64,000 nucleotides of DNA from Chamaea fasciata (lineage: Eukaryota; Chordata; Aves; Passeriformes; Sylviidae). The notes below the pieces were generated by a model. That model ran no database searches, was not told the origin of the DNA, and saw only the letters and a program-made list of their open reading frames with translations. A program made the position numbers and the translations under genes. This document shows, piece after piece, positions 49,086 to 60,137 of this stretch; positions within the stretch are counted from its first letter, which is position 1, and every line of letters starts with the position of its first letter. The DNA lies in the NCBI GenBank assembly GCA_029207755.1, contig JARCOQ010000009.1:31332914-31396913 (forward strand), in the 5' to 3' direction.

Positions 49086-49256
49086 GACCGAGCCCAAAAC
49101 CTGAATGAAAGGAGGACAAGCACGACCACCCTGACCGTGGATGTGCTCGATGGGGACGATTTGGGACCAATGTTCCTTCCCTGTGTGCTGGTGAACAACA
49201 CCCGGGACTGCAGACCTCTCACCTACCAAGCCAGCCTGCCAGAGCTGACAGATCCT
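49086..49256 (+). CDS. PCDH15: PCDH15 coding exon (human exon 8 equivalent), EC2 end and EC3 start
   Basis: This 171-nt exon (57 codons, phase 0) encodes [20 protein letters not shown], then [20 protein letters not shown] and [24 protein letters not shown] stands in for the canonical DXNDNXP linker motif between EC2 and EC3. The two cysteines at exon codons 33 and 42 are the pair expected to form a loop disulphide. Codon 10 (49113-49115, AGG) corresponds to human R245, the site of the recurrent Usher type 1F nonsense mutation; the human codon is CGA from memory, so the CpG responsible is absent here. The acceptor is TTTGCTCCACAG and the donor CCT|GTAAGT. The next exon lies beyond the 14.7 kb that follow. 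Confidence 0.97.
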
Positions 49257-49902
49257 GTAAGTCCTCTGGGATTTTTCCAGGTTTTGTCTCTGCCCCTCAT
49301 CTTTTCCTGTGGGCAGAGCTGGGAGCTGTAGCTACAAGATCACTGGTGCTTGATGCCATGTTTTGTGTGCCAAGCAAGAGGAAACCAAGGTTAAGATGGA
49401 TGTGGGAATGTTGGTGAAATTCCTACTTGTATCCAGTGCCAAACTGCCCGTTGGCTGCAAGAGTTCAGTCTTGCAGAAATTTAGTAAATTTTGGAATTGC
49501 TTTTCCTGATCTGTCTGTGTTTCGCTTTCAAAATATCCCCAAGAAGCACTTTTGGGAGGGCACTTGACATTATTCCGTTGAGGGTTGTTATGAACCATAG
49601 GAGAAAGATTTTTGGGAAGAGGAAGCATTTGTCACTGACCCCAGAAAGGATTTTCATTGCTGTTACCAGGTTTTTATCAGGAGACACGGAAGAGCGATGG
49701 GGTTTATCCCGTGTAGGTCCTTGTGCCAAGTCTGTCAGTTAATACATCCATGGAGGCAGGATAACGGTGGGTGTGAGGCTCATTTCACACTCCATGCATA
49801 CATGAATCCAAAAATGAGGTGAGAACTTCATCATTTTCTTGTTGCAACTTGGTGCCAGTTGCCATTCCTTACAGCAGAGCTCTTGGAGATCCGCACCTCT
49901 GG

Positions 49903-50470
49903 TGTGTGGGAGAAGGGAAGACGGGTGACCTTGCCCCTGATAAGTAACAGCTGTGTTAATTACAATACAGCCTCACCCCTGATGAGTCACAGCTGTATCC
50001 AATAAAGATAAGGGTGATAAAAGGGAGTGGATTAGCTGGTGAGAGGGTATCATGAAGTAGCAGGTTCATGAAGAAGTCTCCTGAGGAGAGAATTGCCGCT
50101 GTAAGGTCAGTCTGGGTCTGCAGTCAGTCTGCAAACAAACACATGCAGTCATAGTTTAGCAGGAAATAACCAGCAGTCAGAGGCTGCAAAGGAAGCCTAT
50201 AGTAGGAACTTGCTGTAGGCAGAGTCAGGATGAAGAGCTGGAATAGCTGGAGTCAGGATGGCTGAGCTGTAAAGAGGGATAAAGCAGGATCCTTTTCATG
50301 CTCTGATGAACAAGAAGTCTGTGTCTCAGGTCATTTCTACCCTCTAACAAGAGAGCTGCTGCAACACTGGTGGGTAGAGCAGAAAGAGGGATTGCTGAAT
50401 TAATATCGATATGTGACCTTTGATTCATATATTTAAGAATATAAAAAGGCAGAATCAATCGACTCACCAG
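49903..50470 (+). mobile_element. Possible LTR or other unclassified repeat
   Basis: This stretch (TGTGTGGGAGAAGGGAAGAC, TGATGAGTCACAGCTGTATC, AATAAAGATAAGGGTGATAA, AAGGGAGTGGATTAGCTGG) has the look of an avian ERVL-type LTR: a near repeat of CCTGATAAGT/CCTGATGAGTcaCAGCTGT, a TATA-like GATAAAAGGG, and TG near the start. The ends are uncertain and I see no target duplication or internal retroviral sequence. Confidence 0.3.
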
Positions 50471-50878
50471 GTATTGTCCCACCTGATTAACTCTGACATT
50501 AAGGTGGTATTAAAATAATGTTAAGGTTTGACATTAAAGTTTTTAACTTTGGTTGCTTGTCACAGCACACTCTGTGTCCTGCTGCCTCCAACCAAGGGCA
50601 GTTTGAGGTTGGAAGTGTGGAGATTCCTGCTCTTCCCTGCCTTATCTCCCTTCCTGTCCTGTGCCTCGCACTCTTTTCCCATCCCACGCATTTTGGTGTC
50701 TTGCTTGGTGTGGCCTCAGGACTCCTGCTGCAATTATCCTTGGGATGGGTCAAGGGAAGGGAGAGATGATCTGTATTTAACCTTGGAGTATTGATTTCCA
50801 CATCTTCCCCACGCACACTTCTACACCTTGATGTACTTAAAAAACCCTTTTTGTAGCTGTGTTGCGTTTGGGACTTAG

Positions 50879-51248
50879 TGAATCACAAAGTTAGAAAGGA
50901 CCTCCAAGATCATCAAGTCCAACCTAGCCCTAACACCTCAACTAAACCATAGCACTGAGTGTCACATCCAGTCTTTTTTTAAACACATCCAGGGATGGTG
51001 ACTCCACCACCTCCTCTAGCAGACCGTTCCAGTACTTTATCACCCTTTCTGTAAAGAACTTTTTCATAATATCCATCCTATATTTCCCTTGGTGCGGCTC
51101 AAGGCTGTGTCCTCTCGTTCTGTCAGTTGTTGCCTGCAGAAAGAGACCAACCCCCACCTGAGCACAGCCACCTTTCAGGGAGTTGTAGAGAGTGATAAGG
51201 TCACCCCTGAGTCTCCTTTTCTCCAGGCTAAACAACACCAGCTCCCCA
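50879..51248 (-). mobile_element. CR1 LINE 3' end, older subfamily
   Basis: The plus strand reads GAATCACAAAGTTAGAAAGG, CAAGATCATCAAGTCCAACC, CATCCAGGGATGGTGACTCC, GTGTCCTCTCGTTCTGTCAG, AGGTCACCCCTGAGTCTCCT: the complement of about 370 bp of a CR1 3' end. Confidence 0.85.
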
Positions 51249-53344
51249 GCAAAGAACTGCTTTGACTTAAAATTCTACTTTAATTTGCTTTGGGCTTGGT
51301 GGTGCTTTAGGGAAAGGGGCAGCTCCCTGTCCATCTGATTGTGTGGGGGCTCCTCAGGGTGAGCACCCAGACTATCCAAGATGAGGGACTGTGACCCCAT
51401 TTCACCTGCATAGATCTGTTGTAATTCCCAGTGTGGGAGCAGAAGTGGCAGGAATTATAAATAACTGGTGTTTAAACTGATTATCTGAAGGTATAACACA
51501 GAATTTTGTTTACCATACAATTTTTGTGGTGCTGCCACTCAGTCAGAGGGTTCCAGCTCTGGCTCTGCTCCTGCCCTTGGCCGGGCACATTCCCTACTGG
51601 AAGGCAAAGCAGTGTCTGCCAGCAGAGGGGCTGGGCCAGGAAAAATCTGACCTGGGATTTAGGTACTGTGCTGCACAACTCATTTATTTAAACTTCCTGA
51701 GCTCAGGAGCAACTGCTTTTGTTTGTTTTTTAGCTTTCCTTGTGTCAAACTGCCCCTGATCTATGAAATGAGACCTGGGTTCTGTTGATGAACCGTGAAC
51801 TCTTTGCTGTTTGTCTCTTTGCAGCACTTTTGATAAATCTAAGTGGAAGAAGTTGTACCTTGAACCTCAAATATTTACTTGGCTTATAAGCAAGAATTGC
51901 TTTAGAAGATATGGATGGTGCCTGGATTCACCCAGGAAACATTTATATTACGTTTATCCTTTACATTTTAATGTATTAGATTTGTACTTTACGAAGCTAC
52001 TCCATAGCTACCATTACCCTACTCCCTAGGCTAAAGGACTATTTTTAGTTTAACACCATCTTTTTTTAAAATTATTTTTAATTTGCTTTTTAATTTTTCA
52101 ATGATGATAAGATGGAATATTAATGAATGAGGAACAAAGTTGAAGTATGAATTATTCAGAGGTGGTAGCTGGAAAGAGAAGTCCTGCTTTACTGGGCAAG
52201 ATGTCCACTCAGCTGACCCCTAAAATAAAGCATTTAATGTCACTGGTAAGAGTAATATTTTTGTCCAGAATAGTTGGAATCTATCCATGAATTTACTGAG
52301 GTAAAAAGTTGGGAATTAATTACTTGCTATTATCTGAATTTCAATTTCCAAGAGAGCCTGTGTTGATTGTTGATTAGATTTGGGGATTTTTGTTGTTGTT
52401 GTTACATTGCTTTATATTATATTTTAGTGTTTCTGTGTCTGATCAGCTCTGGTAATTAATTTTTTCCCCCTCTTGTATCAGGAAGACTTGAATAAATTAG
52501 CATTTATTATCAGGATGTGCAAGTCATCACGTGGAGTAAAAAGTACAACCTCATGAATATCTCATAACATGGGCAAGATAATTTCTCCTCCTTTTTCCCC
52601 CCCCTTCAGTCCATTCCTGCCACACTCACATTGTGAAGGTTTCCTCCACTTCTACACTCGGTATTTTCCATCATCATGCAAAGAAGAAAAGCCTGTTAAG
52701 CAGCAAAATATAGATTAGGTTTATTTAATTAATTGCTGGACTAGATTTGCAACTGTAGGATTTATTATGGGGTTCCATGGGGTAATTATGAGCCCAGATG
52801 GACACAAGACATCCCTTGGCACCCAGAATTTTGTATTAAATCCAGATTTGACCGCACTCTTCTACAAGTTCCTTGTTCTTACACCTCCGATGGATCCCAC
52901 TGCATGGAAAGGGTTCAGTTTTTTTTCTGATTATCCCCAGAATCCTCAGAAATTGTGTCAGCAGGGACCCCACAGGGTCTGTGGGCTCAGGTGCCCTCAT
53001 GGAGCTGAGTCTGAGCAGAGCACAGAGAGGTGGAAAGCTAAAAAAATAATAAATAAAACATTCTCAAACAACAGTGAAGTGTCAAGAGGGATGAAAAAAG
53101 ACACTGGAGAGCAGGAGGTGCCCCTGGAAGGCCTTCAAGTCTTTATGAGTGAGAAGGACCTCCTCAGTTCCATCAGTTTGGAGTCAGGGGGAGAAATCTG
53201 CATTTTTCTGAAGGGGTGTTGTAATCCCGCTGAGTGAGCTGGGGTTGGGAGCACAGGACATTTCCAGAGTATCAAGGGTTAATCAGGCCTGGACAAATCA
53301 ATTTTATGCTCACTATTGGTAATTAATTAGCACTGTACAGGATG
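51249..53344. other. Downstream intron, AT-rich, nothing recognised
   Basis: AT-rich sequence, no named repeat. Confidence 0.6.
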
Positions 53345-53412
53345 TGCTGGTTTTAGACTTGGTGATCTCAATGGTCTTCTCCAACCTAGTTAATTCTGTG
53401 ATTAATTCTGGT
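53345..53412 (+). mobile_element. CR1 LINE tail remnant
   Basis: TTAGACTTGGTGATCTCAAT, GGTCTTCTCCAACCTAGTTA and ATTCTGTGATTAATTCTGG are the last bases of a CR1, including a degenerate octamer tail. Confidence 0.7.
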
Positions 53413-55523
53413 TTTGGGTACCTCTGGGCTTAAGGATTACAAGCACCTAATAGTTCCTTCCAGCTGAACTCCCTTGCAGTTCCTTCCTCTGGCCCTGCAA
53501 ATCCCAATTCCTCCCAAACACAAAACCACCTGGAATTTTCTCCCAGAGACACATTAATATAAAACTTGCAGCAGCAGCAACACAAGTGAAAAAATCTGGA
53601 AACAGCATCTCTCCGTCTTGGTTATAATAATCAAAGAGAAAAGTTCATTAAAATGTTCTGGATTTCCTCCAGTGGTCATTAAGTCAATTAAGTAATTAAT
53701 TACTTTATTTTGCTGTGGGAAGTACCAGTACAAAAGACATTTGATCCAGGGATCTACCATGGAACGAACACCAAGTAACCACCCCTGAAGTGGGAGAGAT
53801 TAGCTGGCTCACCTGGAGCTCCCACACAGCTGCCAAGGAAAATTTTTGGGGCACTGAAAGACACAGCCTTCGGATTTTGGCCTGTTAGGCTGAGCTGAAG
53901 TGGATATGTGTAGTTAAGTCCACTTTAATAAAAGATTTCAGCAGATGAGGAATGCCTCTCTTACCTGTGTGAGTGGCAAAATCCCGCTAATAATTGGGGT
54001 TATTTTCTTGCCAACTTTTAAACCTGACTGCTTAAAGACAATTCACATGGAGGGAATCACCTCCAATAACAATCAAACTGCATGAAACAATCAACTTCAG
54101 TTGCCATATTTTTGTTTGTTTGTTTTTTGTGTGTGTTTGTTTTTTAGATATGGGACATTTAAAACTGCAAATGTTCATGGTTGATTTAGGGAGTTGTTGG
54201 TCTCTGGAGCAGCTCAGTCTCAATCTGCCTTTTGTATCTTTGCCTTATTTTTACTAAGATTTGGCTTTTTTAATTCAAACATGGTAAAAGAGCTTTGCCA
54301 GCCTTTGGCCTCTCGAGACTTACTAGCTGAGTTTGGGATCCAGTGGCATCAAGCCTCAGGAAATTATTTGAGATTTAATTTGTTTCTAATTATTCCCTTC
54401 CCAGCTGAATAGGCTCTGTCCAGTTTTTGGGACTGCTGCTAAATGCTCTTCGAGGGCATGGTGTTTACACTTCCTGCTGGAATTAGCCCTTGATTGACTA
54501 CAGTTGTGTCTGCTGGCAACAGTAAATGTTCAAAGTCTGCCTTCCAGAGAAAACAGAGTTTTCATCATTAGGAGAATTGTTTCTCTTCCTGTAAATCATT
54601 TTGGGCAAGAAAAAAAAGTGACTTTATATTTTGAATAGGGAGCATCCAGCCCTGCTCTTAATTAGACTGAAATCTTCAGTGCAAGGTACTTAGTGCTGGG
54701 CTGAGATAAATGGGAGTTCCTGGGTACTTTAATTCCAAAACTTATTTGGTGGACAGGGCATTGATGTCACTTCAGGAAATAACCAGAGAAATGATTTAAA
54801 AACTGTCTGTATCTCTACATTCTTGTTCTTAAGTGAATTAGAAAAGAACTTCATGACTGAGGCTCTGAACAGTCCCTCTAGCACTGAAAGATGAGCAAAT
54901 TGTCCCGTTTTTCCAGGGATTAGCTTTTCAGTAGCAATTTAGGTAAATGCTGTGGCTCAGATGAGTGGAGGGGAAATGCAGATTGACCCTGACAACACCT
55001 CTGCAGTTGTCAGGGTTCTTTTTATGGAAGAAGGCAGAGTTGTGGCCAAGTTATTTGCCGTTGGAGGCAGATAGCAATTTTTCTAATTAAATTTCAGCAG
55101 AGATGCAAGATGAACAGATAGGCAATCATGAAGTGCTGTTGAAGTGGGAAAGCAAGGCAAAAACAATGATAAAATCCTCTCGTGGCTGCAGCCACCCTGT
55201 TTATTCCAGGCAAACTTTTCATTTGCGTTTTCCCTCCTCTTTTCACTCTAATTGCAGCCCTGCAGAGGTCACCAGATTGATGTGAGGTTCAAGGCAATGG
55301 ATAAAGTTCACAGTATTGGGGTGGCTTTTAACTTGATCTAGTGATTTTGAATGAATAACTCAGCAAAGTCAAAATGGACAGCTTTGATAAGCTATTGATT
55401 ATCTGCTAGTACCTGATAAGGAGCTATAAAAGGGGTTTTAAGTCTGCTGATGTGATTTTCCCTGTCCTTCCCCTTTTCAGGATTGTCTGTCTCCCACATG
55501 CCATCCCTTGATAAGTAGAATCC

Positions 55524-55541
55524 TTTTTTTTTTTTTTTTTT
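55524..55541. repeat. Poly-T run
   Basis: Eighteen consecutive T. Confidence 0.9.
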
Positions 55542-57295
55542 AAGGAAAATGTGACTGAAAAGTAGCAAAGCATGAAAAGGTTAAAATCACAAAGATGTGA
55601 TGTTACAGATAATTAAATTTTATGTATTTGGGAGGATACCAGGATGGCTAATTAAAAAGAATTGTCAGTAAAATTGTCAGGAACTTTAATATGTGAATAC
55701 ATAAACCTGAGAATAATCTCCCTCAGCAGCCAGGCAAACTTTCCTTGGCTGATGTATTGATCAGGCAGGACAGTCCCTGTTAATCTAAGATTAACCTGTG
55801 ACTTTAAATATAGATGTTTTTCAGATAGAGGAGAGGTTCACTTGCCTGGTTTGCCCTTCAAAACCAAACAAAACCATCATTTAAACTTCCAAAATGTAAT
55901 GATTGTCCTAAGAGCTAGGTGTTTCAAACAGCACTGTGGTTGAGAAAATAACAGCAAGGCTGCAAATAAGGGAATAAAGTCCGAAAGGCACTCTGCTTCA
56001 GGGGATTTTAACCCAGTTGTGGTTCAGAAGTTGAGTTGCTGTCTGTGGGTAAAAAAGTTAAATATATATTTATATATATAGTAGTTCTTATCCTCAAAAG
56101 TGGAGGTTTTAAGGGAAAAAGGATCAAGCTTGCCTGAAAAGTGAGAAGATTTTGGTACAAAAAAATGAAACAGGAAAAGAAAAATGTCTGTGCAGATCAT
56201 CTTTGAAGTTGTTTTTAGGTTGAGAGAGAAGCGTATTTTGGATATTGCTGGGGCTGGGTTGTGGGGTGGCCTGTGGGATGCAGCAGCCACGGGGCTCCCT
56301 GGGTGGCACAGGAGGAGCAGCAGCTCTGGGAGCTCTCCAGAGACTCAGGCTGGGCTGGAAATTTGGCCCCTGCTGAAAACAGGGGCATTTTCTAGTTATT
56401 TAGTCAAGCTATTAAGTTATATCTCAAATCTGATTCATTATCGAGGCAGGAAAAACCTGGTTAAAAATGACTGATGTCATAATATGTCGTTTTGTTTTCA
56501 AATCTGGGAATGTTTCATCAATTGCCTGTTATTTCTCATCATGGTTAGGAACTTGCAGGTGAGAAAATGCTCAGTTCTTCTAGCCTTGCCAGGAGCTGAG
56601 AAGAAAAAAGTAGCAGTGGTTCTGAAATTAGAATGAATTTCCTTTCAGGCAGGAAGAGGAGCTGCTTTGATTCAAATTTTGGTCACAGCCACAGCAGTCC
56701 AGTCTATCCAAGGCTGGAGAAGGGATCTCCAGGGGTTTGGTGGGGGCAGCAAGGGCAGGTTGAGGAGCACAAACCACCTTTTTGTGCAGCAAAACTGAGA
56801 CTAAAAATCCAATTGACCAATTAATGAAATGCCAAAACACCCAAATGTTGATTGAGGAGCTCCTGTAAGATTCAGTTCTGTTTCCTGTTCCATAGATTCG
56901 TGTTTGTTACAGCACCAAGTGGAGCCGTTGTCACAAAGGAAACATATGTAGCAATTTATTTGATTCTTAAATGTCATTTTGAAGCATTGGAAGGCTTTAA
57001 ATGTTGACATTTAAACAAAATATTCTTGCAGCGATGCTTTATTAGCCAACTTCACTCCAGAAAAATTCTCATCTCTGTCACATCCCTGGGCCTTGCAGAG
57101 AGAATTATTTCAGTGCCTGGGTGTTCCCATTAAAGTGTAGCTGATCATTAGGGGTCAGGAGGGATTATTTCCCTTTTCAGCTTGTTGTCACAATGCAGAG
57201 GGTGCAGATTAATTTCCTCAGTTAATCAAATGTGATCTGCAAAACCTTAATTGATGAAAATGTGCAAGCGAACGTTAAAATGAAATCACCCTTGG

Positions 57296-57312
57296 AAATG
57301 AAATGAAATGAA
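57296..57312. repeat. (AAATG)n short pentamer repeat
   Basis: Three tandem AAATG units followed by AAAGG. Confidence 0.8.
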
Positions 57313-58559
57313 AGGAAAATCCCCATTCCCAGGACAGTCATGTTTGCCTCTGCTCCATGCTTTTGATAATGGTTCTGGGGAAAACATCCCTCGAATCCTA
57401 GAGGTCTTTCCTGTGGAGAACAAGGAAATTCCTGGTGAGTGGAACTTCCTCTCCTGAGAGGAGAAAATGGGATTAATCTCCATTTGACTCTGGATCAATA
57501 CCCTCAGCAGCATAGCAGTACTGGGGAGGCAGGGCTTGGTAAATAATTTCTGCCTTTTGTCCTAGGATTGGGAAAGAAAAGCATTTAATAAAACACAAAA
57601 TTTCCCTATTTCACCCTATAAAGATGTGAGGATGAGCTTAAGGACAAAGGACGTGAGCATTGCAGGGGAGGTGTGTACACACACGTTACATCTGCACAAA
57701 TTTATAGCAAATACATCCAAAATTTGGCTGGGTAACCCAATTTTTTCCCTATAACCTTCAATCTAAAAGTGCCACTTCTAATGTTACCATTAAACCAATG
57801 CAATAAAATTGATTTAATAATGGTGAGGCAGAATTTGTAGCTGGCTCTGGCCATTAAATCTCTCCCTAAAATTCTTTCTCTGATAGAGTGGCAAATTTTA
57901 CTGAGGAGAGGACAGTGGTGGAAACAGCTGGAATTAAGTAGCGAGGTAGTTCCAGATAACATTCCCACTCCTAGACTGGAGAAGCGCTCATTGAGTACCC
58001 AAAACAGAAGAAAATCAGTAGAGAAAATGAAAATGTTCTTCAAGCTGAGAGTGGGAACTCCAGTGGGGTTTTGCTGACCCCAAACATCCCCCTCCTGTTT
58101 CAGCCTTCTGAAATTCCCTCTGCTGTGAGACTCTGGACCTAGCTTGTTCCTGCAGGTGAGGAAATGCCGAATTCTCTGCAGGAAGATGAAATGTGGGAGT
58201 AAGAGAAAGAACCACCAACATTATTGTAATAAAATCTCAGTGTAAAGAGAGTCAGCCAAGAGACAAAGAGCGTGAAGGGCCTGGGTGAAATACTGACCTG
58301 TTCATCTAAATATTTCTCTTTCATTTTTGGATTTCAAATGAGTTACTCTCTGGGTTTTTTCGGAGGTTTTGTCTAGTTCCACACAGCTGAAATTAAGAAA
58401 GATTCCACCACTGGTACTGGTTATATTTTCCCACCAAATCTTCTCTTTTATCATTTACTTGTAACTTCTTGTGCCTTTTGTGGTATATTATTGTGTGGCT
58501 AATTTTTCTAAAGGCATAGAGAAGCCAGCAGCCTGTTGTCCTTAGGAAGAGAAATAAGT

Positions 58560-58582
58560 ACATATATATATATATATTTATA
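58560..58582. repeat. (AT)n microsatellite
   Basis: ACATATATATATATATATTT, about eight AT units. Confidence 0.93.
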
Positions 58583-59685
58583 GATACATGATAGAGAGAA
58601 TTATCCCTCTCTGAGAAATAGCATTTATAAGGAAAGAAAATTGGGTTACTATTACAAGGATTTCTGTAATTGCAAAGAAATTACTCTTAGAAATGAAAAT
58701 AAAAAAAATCTGGGAGTTATGGCGGTGCTACGTGGCTGTTCAATATTTTCTGATTTTTGGGGAGATGTAGGTGCTTGACTTAGGCTGCACAGTTTGTTTC
58801 TCAGCACAGAAATCGGGATAATAAGAAACCAGCCATCAAGAATTTGAGGGATAATCAAGGAAATAGACTTCATAGTTGTATAGGGAAAAAAGCCAAATGT
58901 CAAAAAAGAAATGTTTATTGTTCTTTAATGCCAGTCATCACCTTGGAAGGAGGAGAAACTTCGGCCTGAATTCTGGTTGTGCTGAGGCAGGAGGCCCATT
59001 GCATAATGCATTTTCATTTAGTCCCCTGCACAGACACTGCTGGGGACACTTCTTATCAAGCATGTCAGATACAGAAAAAGCAATTTAGTAAGCACTGTGA
59101 TCAGATCCTGATGAAATTCAATTCTTTTTTGGCCCTGCTGTTCCTGGGAGACATCATTGATAAAAATAGTCTCTGTTTTCCTCCGTGCTCAGGTTCATTA
59201 TGCTCTCTTGCTGCTCTTTCAAAATGTTATGGTTTTTTTCTTCCTCTCAAAGGCGGCTTGTTTTTACAAACGAATGGAAGGAATTGTGTTCCCTGACAGC
59301 TTACTCTGTAAACAACCCAAGCTGCCACAATTTTTGAATTTTACAGTTTTCATTTCAAGAAATTGCATAAACATGGGGCATGACAGAAACCCAGGAATGC
59401 TGCAGCCATGGGTTGTATTGAGCAGCTAAATCAGGTGCTAGAAGCTGTTTGATAATTTAGCGCTGAGTTTAGAAAGAAAGTGAATTGAATAATTAATCCT
59501 GTGTTTTAATTTTTCCATTGGTCACTAAAACACTTTTTTACCCCCAGAGAAGACAGGAGAAACAAGGTCACAGGGACCAACAGCATAAATTAGCTGTGGC
59601 CTCTGGAAATGCAGGGGAACTTCTGAAAAATAAATGAAGAGAAAAGTTAGTTTAGTTTTTCATTTGCAGATCAGTTCTTGGGTCC

Positions 59686-60137
59686 CAGCACAGGAGGGGC
59701 CTGGAGCTGCTGGAGAGAGGCCAGGGGAGGCTCCAGGATGAGCAGAGGGATGGAGCAGCTCTGCTGGGAGGAAAAGCTGGGAGAGCTGGGATTGTTCAGC
59801 CTGGAGAGGAGAAGCTTTGGGGTGACCTCATTGTGGCCTTCCAAGGCCTGAAAGAGCTACAGGAAAGATGGAGAAAGATTTTGGACAAGGGATAGAGTGG
59901 CAAGAGGAATGGCTTCAAACTGCCAGAAAGCAAGGATAGATTGGATATTAGGAAAACATTCCTCCCTGTGAGGGTGGGGAGGCCCTGGCACAGCTTTGCC
60001 CAGAGAAGCGGTGGCTGCCCCATGAAGGCTTAAAAAAAGGTGTGGATGTGGCACTTGAGGACATGTTAGTGGTGATGGATTGATGCTTGGACTGGGTGAT
60101 CAAAAGCTCTTTTTCAACCTTATTCTATAATTCTAAG
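59686..60137 (+). mobile_element. CR1 LINE 3' fragment
   Basis: Sense CR1: CCCAGCACAGGAGGGGCCTG, GGATGGAGCAGCTCTGCTGG, GGGATTGTTCAGCCTGGAGA, CCTGTGAGGGTGGGGAGGCC, then the end switches to the GTGTGGATGTGGCACTTGAG type and finishes TTCAACCTTATTCTATAATTC. Confidence 0.88.

Larger units (their letters stand above)
53413..59685. other. Downstream intron, 6 kb without CR1
   Basis: Only short T, AT and AAATG tracts and a GC-rich patch at about 56240-56360 stand out. The next PCDH15 exon (start of the EC3 body) was looked for and not seen. Confidence 0.6.
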
